Assembly (NCBI GenBank): GCA_946480565.1
Contig: CAMLKR010000041.1
Location: forward strand, 1-15,607
DNA length: 15,607 nt
DNA from: an uncultured Arenimonas sp.
Lineage (GTDB): Bacteria > Pseudomonadota > Gammaproteobacteria > Xanthomonadales > Xanthomonadaceae
Reading direction: 5' to 3'
Below, in pieces: positions 6,201 to 13,954 of this stretch. The translations under genes were made by a program, and so were the position numbers. Position 1 is the first letter of the stretch. Every line of letters begins with the position of its first letter. The notes under the pieces were generated by a model. The model was not told the origin of the DNA. It did no database searches and saw nothing but the letters and a program-made list of their open reading frames with translations.

Positions 6201-7520
6201 ATGATGACTCACGAAGAAAACGAACTGCTCTGCCGCGTCGAAGGCGACGCCCCGATGGGGCGCCTGATGCGGCGCCACTGGATGCCCATCTGCCTCGTGG
6301 AGGAGGTGAGCGAACCCGACGGCACGCCGGTGAAGGCGCGCGCGTTCGGCGAGGACCTCGTGGTCTTCCGCGACAGCGAGGGCCGAGTCGGGGTCATGGA
6401 TGAGTACTGCCCCCACCGCCGTGCGTCGCTGGTCTACGGCCGCAACGAGGAGGGCGGCCTGCGCTGCCTCTACCACGGCTGGAAGATGGACGTCGAAGGC
6501 AACGTGCTGGAGATGGCTTCCGAGCCGGCTTCGAGCGGTATGGTCGACAAGGTCAAGCACACCGCGTATCCGACCCAGGAATGGGCGGGCATGGTGTGGG
6601 CCTACATGGGGCCGAAGGAGACCATGCCCGAGTTCCAGCCGCCGCCGTGGGCGCCGACGGCGGACACGCGGGTGAGCATCGCGAAGGTGCTGCTGCCCTG
6701 CAACTGGGCGCAGATCCTCGAGGGTGCCATCGATTCCGCGCACAGCTCTAGCCTTCACTCCTCCGACATGGTCCCCGCGCGCGTCGACGGCGCGAAGGCC
6801 ACGGACAAGACCTGGCTGCGCCCCTCCACCGACAAGGCGCCGCGCATGCAGGTGCAGCGCACCGGTTTCGGCTTTCGCTATGCCGCGCTGCGCCGCCCGA
6901 TCACAAACGCCGCGGAGAACGACTACGTGCGCTCGACGGTCTTCGTGGCCCCGGCCACGGCCCTGATCCCGCCCAACAACCTCTACAACGTGGCCAACGT
7001 CAACGTGCCGATGGACGACACGAACACGGCGTTCTACTTCATCGCCTGGGGCCATCCGTCGCAGACGCCCGAGACCGAGACCTGGCGCAGGTTCCTGCGC
7101 CAGACGGTCGGCGTCGACCTCGACCAGAGCTACCGTCCCCTGCGCAACGAGGCGAACAAGTTCTGGCAGGACCGCAACGCCATGAAGGCCGGCAACTTCA
7201 CCGGCATCACCGGGTTCCCGAACCAGGACGTCGCGATGTGGCTGACCATGGGCCCGATCGCCGACCGCACGCACGACCGGCTCGGCGCCAGCGACCTGGC
7301 GATCGTAGAGTTCCGCAAGCAGATGCTCGAGGCGGTCAAGGCCTTCGACGAGGGCGCGCCAGCGATCGGCACCGGCGCCGAAGCGGCCACGCCGGCCGTC
7401 TGTTCCTTCCAGGCCATCGTCCCCAAGACGACCGACTGGCGCACCTACGAGACCCGCTATGTCTGGCTGGACGGCCAGGATCGCCCCGAGTTCGAACCCT
7501 CCTATTCCGTGAAGTCCTGA
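6201..7520 (+). CDS. Rieske non-heme iron oxygenase, phthalate 4,5-dioxygenase type
   Basis: This 439-residue protein is the terminal oxygenase of a two-component aromatic ring-hydroxylating system. The N-terminal Rieske [2Fe-2S] motif is Cys70-Pro-His72 ... Cys89-x2-His92 (CLYHGW). The catalytic mononuclear iron site is D-x2-H-x4-H: bridging Asp178, ligands His181 and His186, with Asp343 (NQDVAMW, before GPIADR) as third ligand. The QD...GPIADR block and the length are typical of phthalate dioxygenase-like, alpha-subunit-only enzymes; no beta subunit is encoded. By family it would insert both O atoms into an aromatic acid, such as phthalate to the cis-4,5-dihydrodiol, though close relatives act on other ring acids or as demethylases. 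The ribosome site is weak (AGATGAGATG before the ATG). The next gene starts 4 bases after its stop. The reductase partner is encoded at 9533. Confidence 0.92.
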   Translation: MMTHEENELLCRVEGDAPMGRLMRRHWMPICLVEEVSEPDGTPVKARAFGEDLVVFRDSEGRVGVMDEYCPHRRASLVYGRNEEGGLRCLYHGWKMDVEGNVLEMASEPASSGMVDKVKHTAYPTQEWAGMVWAYMGPKETMPEFQPPPWAPTADTRVSIAKVLLPCNWAQILEGAIDSAHSSSLHSSDMVPARVDGAKATDKTWLRPSTDKAPRMQVQRTGFGFRYAALRRPITNAAENDYVRSTVFVAPATALIPPNNLYNVANVNVPMDDTNTAFYFIAWGHPSQTPETETWRRFLRQTVGVDLDQSYRPLRNEANKFWQDRNAMKAGNFTGITGFPNQDVAMWLTMGPIADRTHDRLGASDLAIVEFRKQMLEAVKAFDEGAPAIGTGAEAATPAVCSFQAIVPKTTDWRTYETRYVWLDGQDRPEFEPSYSVKS

Positions 7521-7524
7521 TCCC

Positions 7525-8514
7525 GTGAGCAAACTCCAACTCTCCGTCGCCATGGGCGACTACGACCGCACCCGCGCGCTGTTCGACGGCCGCGTCCAGA
7601 TCGACGGCGTCGATCCCGTGTACATGCTCCTCAATCCCGAGGAGATGTTCTTCCGGGCGATGCGCAGCGTCGACTTCGACATCACCGAGCTCTCGTTCTC
7701 CAGCTACCTGGTGAAGCACTCGCGCGGCGAGTGCCCCTACATCGCGCTGCCGGTCTTTCTCTCGCGGGCGTTCCGGCACACGTCGATCTATGTGCGCAAG
7801 GACCGCATCCGGGAGCCGGCCGACCTGAAGGGCAAGCGCATCGGCCTGCCCGAGTACCAGCTCACCGCCAACGTCTGGGCGCGCTCGATCCTGCAGGACG
7901 ACTACGGCGTGCGCCCCTCCGATGTGACCTGGGTCCGCGGGGGCATCGAGACGCCGGGACGGCCCGAGAAGGTCAAGCTGCAGCTGCCGGAAGACGTCCG
8001 GATCGAGCAGGCGCCCGAGGGGGTGACGATCTCGCAGATGCTCGACCGCGGCGAGATCGACGGCTTCATGGCGCCGCGCCCCCCGAGCCGGGCGACGCTC
8101 GCGAACCCGGACATCGGCTGGCTGTTCGACGACCCGACCGCGGTGGCCAAGGACTACTACCGGCGCACGGGCGTGTTCCCGATCATGCACGTGGCCGCCG
8201 TCAGGAAGGAGCTCGCCGCCAAGCACCCCTGGCTTCCCGCCGCGCTCGTCAAGGCCTTCACCCAGTCCAAGGCCGCCGCGCTGGAGCTGCTGTCGGACAC
8301 CTCGGCCACCAAGGTCACGCTGCCCTTCGTCGAGGAGCAGCTGCAGGCCGCCCGCGAGGCGATGGGCGACGACTTCTGGTCGTACGGCGTGGCGGCCTCG
8401 GCCCGGACGCTGGAGACCTTCGTCCGGACCCACTACGAGCAGGGCCTGTCGTCGCGCCACGTGCCGGTCGGCGAGCTCTTCCACCCCGCGACCTACGAGA
8501 CCTACAGCATCTGA
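7525..8514 (+). CDS. 4,5-dihydroxyphthalate decarboxylase-like protein
   Basis: This 329-residue protein resembles Pht5-type decarboxylases, which remove one carboxyl from 4,5-dihydroxyphthalate to give protocatechuate. The family shares the type II periplasmic-binding-protein fold, but there is no signal peptide here, as expected for a cytoplasmic enzyme. Recognisable stretches are MGDYDRTRALFDG at the N terminus, EEMFFRAM, FDITELSFSSY, VFLSRAFRHTSIYV and DLKGKRIGLPEYQLTANVWAR. The GTG start at 7525 lies 4 bases after the oxygenase stop with no clear ribosome site, so it is probably translated by coupling. Its place beside the oxygenase supports a joint pathway in which the oxidised diacid is decarboxylated. 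The substrate may be an analogue rather than phthalate itself. A thiamine-precursor-type ABC binding protein (NMT1/THI5-like) is the main alternative but would need a leader. Confidence 0.85.
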   Translation: MSKLQLSVAMGDYDRTRALFDGRVQIDGVDPVYMLLNPEEMFFRAMRSVDFDITELSFSSYLVKHSRGECPYIALPVFLSRAFRHTSIYVRKDRIREPADLKGKRIGLPEYQLTANVWARSILQDDYGVRPSDVTWVRGGIETPGRPEKVKLQLPEDVRIEQAPEGVTISQMLDRGEIDGFMAPRPPSRATLANPDIGWLFDDPTAVAKDYYRRTGVFPIMHVAAVRKELAAKHPWLPAALVKAFTQSKAAALELLSDTSATKVTLPFVEEQLQAAREAMGDDFWSYGVAASARTLETFVRTHYEQGLSSRHVPVGELFHPATYETYSI

Positions 8515-8545
8515 TTCCGCACCACCCACAACTGGAGACAACCCC

Positions 8546-9523
8546 ATGAAGCACAAGATCCCCGCCTGGCTGGTCGGCCTGGCCTGCATCGCCCAACTCG
8601 CCTTCGGCGCCCTGGCCCATGCCCAGGCCTATCCGAACCGCGCCATCAAGCTGGTCGTTCCCTATGCCGCCGGCGGCCTTCCCGACACCGTGGCGCGGAT
8701 CATCGCCAGGTCGCTGGGCGACACGCTGGGCCAGGCGGTCTACGTCGACAACCGGCCCGGCGCGGGTGGCTCGGTCGCCGCCTCCACGCTCCTGCAGTCC
8801 CCGGCTGACGGCTACACGCTGCTGGTGACCGACGGGCCGATGCTCTCGATCACGCCGCTGATCAACAAGAAGATCACCTACGACGCCAGCACCGACTTCG
8901 TGCCAATCGCCCTCGTCGGCAAGGCCCCGCTGTTCCTCGCCGTCAACGCGAACGTCAAGGCGAACACGCTGGACGAACTCGTCGCGCTGGCCAAGGCGAA
9001 GCCAGGGGGCCTCAACTACGGCTCCGCCGGCAACGGCAGCATCCACCACCTGACGATGGAGGCGATGAATGCGCGCCTGGGCATCTCGATGACGCACATT
9101 CCGTTCAGGGGCAGCGCCGTCTCGGTCCCCGCGATGATCGGCGGACAGGTGGACATGGTCTTCGCCTCGCCGCCGTCGCTCATGGGCTTCGTCAAGTCGG
9201 GCCAGGCCCGCCTTCTGGCCACCAATTCGACGACGCGTTCCCCGCTGGCACCGCAGATGCCCGCCTTGGCGGAAAAAATCCCCGGCTTCGATTTCGCATT
9301 CACGGTCGCGGTGTTGGCGAAGACCGGTACGCCGAGCGAGGTCATCTCCAAGGTCAATGCCGAGATCAACAGGATCGTGAAGGTCCCCGAGGTCATCGAG
9401 CAGCTGCGCACTGCGGGCGTCGACCCGGCGGGCGGAACGCCCGAACAGCTCGCGCGGGCGCTGCGTGCAGAGAAGGCCCAGGTGACCGACGCCGCCGCGC
9501 GGGCGCAGCTGAAGGCCGAGTAG
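8546..9523 (+). CDS. Bug/TctC family periplasmic substrate-binding protein (first copy)
   Basis: This 325-residue tripartite-tricarboxylate-type binding protein has a signal peptide (basic start, hydrophobic core, cleavage after Ala26 or Ala28 near AHAQA|YP). The family blocks are YPNRAIKLVVPYAAGGLPDTVAR, SPADGYTLLV, a long stretch with NYGSAGNGSIHHL and HIPFRGSA, and IGGQVDMVF. Bug proteins bind organic acids, often carboxylates, in the periplasm. GGAG at 8534-8537 lies 8 bases before the ATG. It sits inside the operon, 31 bases after the decarboxylase gene and 9 bases before the reductase, which suggests it captures the cluster's substrate. No TctA/TctB membrane genes are present, as is common for the many orphan Bug genes of Burkholderiales. 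The ligand is unknown. Confidence 0.92.
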   Translation: MKHKIPAWLVGLACIAQLAFGALAHAQAYPNRAIKLVVPYAAGGLPDTVARIIARSLGDTLGQAVYVDNRPGAGGSVAASTLLQSPADGYTLLVTDGPMLSITPLINKKITYDASTDFVPIALVGKAPLFLAVNANVKANTLDELVALAKAKPGGLNYGSAGNGSIHHLTMEAMNARLGISMTHIPFRGSAVSVPAMIGGQVDMVFASPPSLMGFVKSGQARLLATNSTTRSPLAPQMPALAEKIPGFDFAFTVAVLAKTGTPSEVISKVNAEINRIVKVPEVIEQLRTAGVDPAGGTPEQLARALRAEKAQVTDAAARAQLKAE

Positions 9524-9532
9524 TCGCGCGTC

Positions 9533-10510
9533 ATGACGCTCACCACACCCCAAACCCATTCCGACACGCAGATGCCGTTGCGCGTGGCGCGGATCCTCGA
9601 CGTGGCGCGCGACATCCGCAGCTTCGAGCTGGTACAGCCCGATGGCAGCGAGCTGCCGCCGTTCACGCCGGGATCGCACGTCAAGGTCCAGGCCCCCAAT
9701 GGCATGCTGCGCAAGTATTCGCTGTGCAACGATCCCGCGGAGCGCCACCGCTACGTCATCGCCGTCAAGCGCGATCCGGAGGGGCAGGGCGGCTCGCTCT
9801 CCATGCACGAGGAACTGCATGAGGGCGATACGCTGCCCACGTCGCTGCCTTCGAATGCCTTCCCGCTGGTCGAGAACGCCAAGGGCTACCTCTTCGTCGC
9901 GGGCGGCATCGGCATCACCCCGATCCTGTCCATGATCCGCTCGTTCGGCGAACTGCCGCCGGCACCGTGGAAGCTCATCTACCTGACGCGCTTTCCCGAG
10001 ACTGCGGCCTTCCGCGAGGAGCTCGGCGCCCCCGAGCTCAAGAGCCGCGTGCGGATCCACCACAGCCACGGGGACCCCGCGCGCGCCTTCGACCTCTGGC
10101 CGGTGCTGGAGAAGCCCAACACGGCCCACGTGTACTGCTGCGGCCCGCGCGCGCTGATGGAGGCGGTGCGCGACATGACGGGCCACTGGTCGCCGGCCAA
10201 CGTGCACTTCGAGAGCTTCAACGAGGGCGGGGGCGTGCGGCCCGACGACAAGCCCTTCTTGGTGAAGCTGGCCAGCTCAGGCGCGGCGTTCGAGGTGCCC
10301 GTCGGCAAGTCCATCCTGTCGGTCCTCCACGAGCACGGCTGCAACGCGGCGTCCTCGTGCGAGAGCGGCACCTGCGGCACCTGCCGCACGAAGCTGCTGA
10401 GCGGCGAGGCCGACCACCGAGACATGGTGCTGCTGCCCGAGGAGATGGACAGCCAGATCATGATCTGCGTCTCCCGGGCCAAGTCCGACGAACTGGTGAT
10501 CGACCTGTGA
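9533..10510 (+). CDS. Phthalate dioxygenase reductase-type oxidoreductase (FMN, NADH, [2Fe-2S])
   Basis: This 325-residue electron-transfer partner of the Rieske oxygenase moves electrons from NAD(P)H through FMN to its own iron-sulfur centre. Domains in order: a flavin domain with Arg60-Lys-Tyr62-Ser63-Leu (RxYS motif), a nucleotide domain with [11 protein letters not shown] (about 124-134) and YCCGPRALM (201-209), and a C-terminal plant-type [2Fe-2S] ferredoxin domain with Cys276, Cys281, Cys284 and Cys312 (CESGTCGTC). This order defines class IA systems such as phthalate dioxygenase reductase and VanB. ATG 9533 is 9 bases after the Bug stop; an ATG at residue 14 is possible. Its stop overlaps the next start as GTGA, so the two products are probably translated together. 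Confidence 0.93.
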   Translation: MTLTTPQTHSDTQMPLRVARILDVARDIRSFELVQPDGSELPPFTPGSHVKVQAPNGMLRKYSLCNDPAERHRYVIAVKRDPEGQGGSLSMHEELHEGDTLPTSLPSNAFPLVENAKGYLFVAGGIGITPILSMIRSFGELPPAPWKLIYLTRFPETAAFREELGAPELKSRVRIHHSHGDPARAFDLWPVLEKPNTAHVYCCGPRALMEAVRDMTGHWSPANVHFESFNEGGGVRPDDKPFLVKLASSGAAFEVPVGKSILSVLHEHGCNAASSCESGTCGTCRTKLLSGEADHRDMVLLPEEMDSQIMICVSRAKSDELVIDL

Positions 10511-11685
10511 ACGCCGGCCGCCCACTTCGACTCGGCGTCGCCGGACTCGGCCGCGCCTTCACGCTCATGCTGCCCACGCTCCAGCGCGACGCGCGCGTGC
10601 GGCTGGTGGCGGCCTGCGACCCGCGCGAGCCGGCGCGCGAGCGCTTCGCGAGCGACTTCGATGCGCCGGTGTACCCGGACATCGAGGGCCTGGCGTCCAA
10701 CCCGGACGTCGAGGCGATCTACATCGCCAGCCCGCACCAGTTCCACGCGGAGCAGGCGCGCATCGCCGCCCGGCACGGCAAGCACGTGCTCGTGGAAAAG
10801 CCCATGGCGCTGTCCCTCGGCGACTGCAACGCGATGATCCGGGACTGCCGGGACGCCGGCGTGCACCTCATCGTCGGCCACTGCCACAGCTTCGACACGC
10901 CGTACCTGCGCGCGCGCGAGATCGCCCTGGGCGGTGAGTTCGGGCGGGTGCGCATGATCCACGCGCTCAACTACACCGACTTCCTCTACCGGCCGCGGCG
11001 TCCCGAGGAGCTGCGCACGGAGGAGGGCGGCGGCGTGGTGTTCAGCCAGGCCGCCCACCAGGTCGACATCGTGCGCCTGCTGGCCGGCACGCGGGTCAGC
11101 CGGGTGCGCGCGATCACAGGCGACTGGGACCCCAGGCGCCCGACCCAGGGCGCCTATTCGGCCCTGCTGTGGTTCGAGGGCGGGGCGTTCGCCAGCGTCA
11201 GCTACAACGGCTACGGGCACTTCGACTCGGACGAATGGTGCGGCTGGATCGGCGAGATGGGCGCCGAGAAGTCGCCCGAGGCGTACGGCGCCGCGCGCCG
11301 CAAGCTGGCGACCGTGGGTTCGCCGGAGGAGGAGGCGCGCCTGAAGGCGGCCGGCACCTATGGCGGGCCCGGCTACGTGCCCGCGTCCGCGGGCGCGCCG
11401 CCGGCGTGGCACCAGCATTTCGGGCCGGTCGTGGTGTCCTGCGAGCGCGGCGATATCCGTCCGTTGCCCGACAGCGTCTGCGTGTACGGGGACCTCACGA
11501 AGGAGCGGCGGCCGCTGGGCCGGCCCGCGGTGCCCCGCTTCGAGGTCATCGACGAACTGTACGAGGCCGTGGTGAACGGGACCGCGCCGCTGCATGACGG
11601 CGAATGGGCGCGCTCCACGCTGGAGGTGTGCCTGGCGCTGCTCGAGTCGGCGGGCTCGGGCAAGGACGTGGAGCTGCTGCGCTGA
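10507..11685 (+). CDS. Gfo/Idh/MocA oxidoreductase, probable cis-dihydrodiol dehydrogenase of the Pht4 type
   Basis: This 392-residue NAD(P)-dependent dehydrogenase has GVAGLGRAF (10-18) at the dinucleotide fold, the EKP motif (Glu97-Lys98-Pro99) with the catalytic lysine, and His184-x2-Asp187 (AAHQVD) in the C-terminal domain, all typical of Gfo/Idh/MocA proteins. In phthalate operons a member of this family (Pht4/OphB) oxidises the 4,5-cis-dihydrodiol to 4,5-dihydroxyphthalate, and the gene position here, right after the reductase, fits that role. The GTG at 10507 is the only sensible start: it overlaps the reductase stop as GTGA, and the protein then begins just before the Rossmann strand. 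It is the last gene of the operon. A sugar or inositol dehydrogenase would look alike; the context argues against it. Confidence 0.87.
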   Translation: MNAGRPLRLGVAGLGRAFTLMLPTLQRDARVRLVAACDPREPARERFASDFDAPVYPDIEGLASNPDVEAIYIASPHQFHAEQARIAARHGKHVLVEKPMALSLGDCNAMIRDCRDAGVHLIVGHCHSFDTPYLRAREIALGGEFGRVRMIHALNYTDFLYRPRRPEELRTEEGGGVVFSQAAHQVDIVRLLAGTRVSRVRAITGDWDPRRPTQGAYSALLWFEGGAFASVSYNGYGHFDSDEWCGWIGEMGAEKSPEAYGAARRKLATVGSPEEEARLKAAGTYGGPGYVPASAGAPPAWHQHFGPVVVSCERGDIRPLPDSVCVYGDLTKERRPLGRPAVPRFEVIDELYEAVVNGTAPLHDGEWARSTLEVCLALLESAGSGKDVELLR

Positions 11686-11750
11686 GGCGGCGCCCTTGCG
11701 TGCGCCGTGGCGCTCCGCGTGCAGGCCGTGGCCGGAGAAGGCACCGGCGC

Positions 11751-11791
11751 GTGCGGGCCGCCGGGGGCGGTCCAGGCGCCACGGCCCGCAC
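11751..11791. terminator. Perfect 10-bp inverted repeat after the catabolic operon (terminator-like hairpin or operator)
   Basis: GTGCGGGCCG (11751-11760) and CGGCCCGCAC (11782-11791) are exact complements around a 21-base centre. RNA from either strand could form a strong GC stem. No T-run follows, so an intrinsic terminator is uncertain. It lies 65 bases after the operon and 80 before the LysR gene, so it may instead be a regulator site. Confidence 0.4.
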
Positions 11792-11870
11792 CTCGCGGCG
11801 GCCCGGGTTTCATGGCGCGCCGCGCCAGACCGGGGAGATTCCCATCGATCCAGCCAAAGGGTAGGCCAAG

Positions 11871-12791
11871 ATGCAACCGTCCCACGAGGACCTCAATTTG
11901 CTCGTCGTCTTCGAGGCGCTCATGGAGACCCGCAGCGTCTCCAAGGCCGGCGAGCGGCTGCAGCTGAGCCAGCCCTCGATGAGCCACGCGCTGTCGAAGA
12001 TGCGCAAGGCGTTCGACGACCCCATGTTCGTGCGCGTCAAGAACGAGATGCAGCCGACGGCAAAGGCGCTGGAAGTCGCGGAGCCCATCCGCCAGGCCCT
12101 CGAGCTGGCACGCCGCCAGATCTTCTCCAAGGTGGCGCTGGACCTGCGCACCTCGTCGCGCCTGTTCACGATCTGCATGACGGATGTCGGCGAGACCTGC
12201 TATCTGCCGATGGTGATCAATGCCGTGCGCAAGCAGGCGCCGTGCGTGCGGCTGCGGACGGTCTCGCCGATCGTGGAGAAGCTGGAGGAGGGGCTGGAAT
12301 CGGGGGGCGTCGATCTCGCGATCGGGTACTTCCCCGACATTAAGAACGGCGGCGTCTTCCAGCAGCGGCTCCTGCGCAACAGCGGGTTCATGTGCATCAC
12401 GGGCAACAAGGAATTCGCCGCGCGCGGCGAGCTGGACCTCGCTTCCTTCCAGTCGGCGCTCCACATCGCAGTGCGAACGGAAGGCCGCAGCCAGGAGGTC
12501 ATCGAGAAGGCCATGGCCGCGATGGGTATCCACCGCAACGTGGTGGCCACGATTCCCCACTACCTCGGCCTGCTGACCATCATCCCGCAGACCGGCCTGA
12601 CGGCCATCATTCCCATGGACCTCGCCGGCGCGTTCGAGGGCAAGGAAGGCATCGCGGCCCTGCCGCTGCCGTTCGCATCGCCCAGCGTGGAGGTGATCCA
12701 GATATGGCACAGGCGCCAGCACGAGGATCCGGCGCACCGCTGGCTGCGGACACTGGTGCGGGACACGCTGCAGAGGCGGGTGCTTGACTAG
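11871..12791 (+). CDS. LysR-family transcriptional regulator
   Basis: This 306-residue regulator starts with a winged helix-turn-helix: DLNLLVVFEALMETRSVSKAGERLQLSQPSMSHALSKMRKAFDDPMFVR, roughly residues 7-55, then the linker PTAKALEVAEPIRQAL. The effector domain runs from about 93 to 300. The HTH-linker wording is closest to the NodD/NahR/DntR-like LysR branch, many of whose members respond to aromatic acids; this is from memory, not a search. AAAGG at 11856-11860 and GTAGG at 11861-11865 precede the ATG. Unlike many LysR genes it is not divergent from its neighbour but stands between the oxygenase operon and a Bug-dehydrogenase pair, all on the same strand. It could control either or both; a T-N11-A motif with dyad ends is present at 5613-5625. 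Confidence 0.93.
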   Translation: MQPSHEDLNLLVVFEALMETRSVSKAGERLQLSQPSMSHALSKMRKAFDDPMFVRVKNEMQPTAKALEVAEPIRQALELARRQIFSKVALDLRTSSRLFTICMTDVGETCYLPMVINAVRKQAPCVRLRTVSPIVEKLEEGLESGGVDLAIGYFPDIKNGGVFQQRLLRNSGFMCITGNKEFAARGELDLASFQSALHIAVRTEGRSQEVIEKAMAAMGIHRNVVATIPHYLGLLTIIPQTGLTAIIPMDLAGAFEGKEGIAALPLPFASPSVEVIQIWHRRQHEDPAHRWLRTLVRDTLQRRVLD

Positions 12792-12909
12792 GAGCGTGCC
12801 GTCATGCAGCCGGCCACCTTCCCCACGCGTGCCGCGGGCGGCGCTTCGCTTGTTCCCAGGTCGGCGGGCCAGTCCGCTGGACCGAGCATCCGGGATCGCC
12901 CCGGAGGCA

Positions 12910-12932
12910 CCCGGCCGGGCGCAAGCGCCGGG
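12910..12932 (+). terminator. Weak terminator-like hairpin after the LysR gene
   Basis: CCCGGC (12910-12915) and GCCGGG (12927-12932) form a 6-bp stem with an 11-base loop, followed by ATCCTTTCC. The T content after the stem is low, so this is only a candidate. It lies within the 179-base gap between the regulator and the second Bug gene; nothing else stood out in that gap. Confidence 0.25.
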
Positions 12933-12970
12933 ATCCTTTCCGCTTCCAAGAACCATTCAGGAGATACCTC

Positions 12971-13945
12971 ATGAGATTTCGCATGCTGTCGCTCGTCGTC
13001 GCGAGCCTGGCCTTGCAGCTGCAGCCGAGCGCCCAGGCGCAGAGCGCCGCCTACCCCACGAAGCCGATCCGCCTGTTCGTGGGCGCGCCGGCCGGCGGCC
13101 CCACGGACGTGATCGCCAGGTCGCTCATCCAGCAGATGGGGGATTCGCTGGGGCAGCCCGTAATCGTCGAGAACCGGGGCGGGGCCGCCGGCACGCTCGC
13201 GGCCGGCATCGTCGCGAAGTCTCCGGCCGACGGCTACACGCTGATCGTGACGCCCTCGGCGCACGCCTATGCGGCGAGCATGTACGACAAGCTCCCGTTT
13301 GATCCCGTGAAGGATTTCCGGCCGGTGGGGCAGATCGGCATGATGCCCCTCGTGGCGATTGCGAACAAGGCCTTCCCGGCGGGGTCGCTGCGCGACCTGG
13401 TCGAGCGCGCCAAGGCCCAGCCCACCGCCGTGAACTACGGCTCGAGCGGCACGGGTTCCGCCCATCACCTGGCGGGCGAGCTATTCAAGCTGCGCACGGG
13501 CATCCAGATGACGCATGTGCCCTACAAGGGCAGCGCGGGATCCATCACGGACCTCATCGCCGGCCAGATCCAGGTGATCTTCGAGCCGCTCGTGTCGGCG
13601 TTGCCGCAGATCCAGGCCGGCCGCGTGAAGGCGCTGGCCGTCATGGGCGAGAAGCGCTCCCCGGCCCTGCCGGACGTGCCGACCCCCGGCGAGGCCGGGC
13701 TGCCCGGCGTGGAAGCCAGCGCCTGGTACGGGATCATGGCGCCGGCGGGCACGCCCGACACGGTCGTCGCCAAGCTGACCGCGGCGCTGAACAAGGCCCT
13801 GGCCGACCCTTCCACGCGCGCGAGTCTGCAATCGCAGGGCGTCGACGTCACGCCCGGGCCGCCGCAGATGTTCATGGACCTGATCACCAGCGAGATCGCG
13901 CGCTGGCGGCCGATCATCCAGGCGGCGGGAATCCGCGCGGAGTAG
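12971..13945 (+). CDS. Bug/TctC family periplasmic substrate-binding protein (second copy)
   Basis: This 324-residue protein has a signal peptide (MRFRMLSLVVASLALQ, probable cleavage after AQA at residue 23) and Bug family blocks: YPTKPIRLFVGAPAGGPTDVIAR, SPADGYTLIV, DPVKDFRPVGQIG, NYGSSGTGSAHHLAGEL, HVPYKGSAG and IAGQIQVIF. AGGAG at 12959-12963 lies 7 bases before the ATG. It resembles the first Bug (8546-9523) in layout and in several blocks but differs through the ligand region, so it is a paralogue rather than a recent duplicate. Only 9 bases separate it from the FMN-dependent dehydrogenase gene, so its ligand is likely the hydroxy acid that enzyme uses, or a precursor. No membrane transporter genes accompany it. 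Confidence 0.92.
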   Translation: MRFRMLSLVVASLALQLQPSAQAQSAAYPTKPIRLFVGAPAGGPTDVIARSLIQQMGDSLGQPVIVENRGGAAGTLAAGIVAKSPADGYTLIVTPSAHAYAASMYDKLPFDPVKDFRPVGQIGMMPLVAIANKAFPAGSLRDLVERAKAQPTAVNYGSSGTGSAHHLAGELFKLRTGIQMTHVPYKGSAGSITDLIAGQIQVIFEPLVSALPQIQAGRVKALAVMGEKRSPALPDVPTPGEAGLPGVEASAWYGIMAPAGTPDTVVAKLTAALNKALADPSTRASLQSQGVDVTPGPPQMFMDLITSEIARWRPIIQAAGIRAE

Positions 13946-13954
13946 GCGAGGCGC

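Noticed and set aside
8315..10207. 630-residue open frame on the minus strand
   Set aside because: Crosses the Bug and reductase genes in antisense; composition is typical of a shadow frame.
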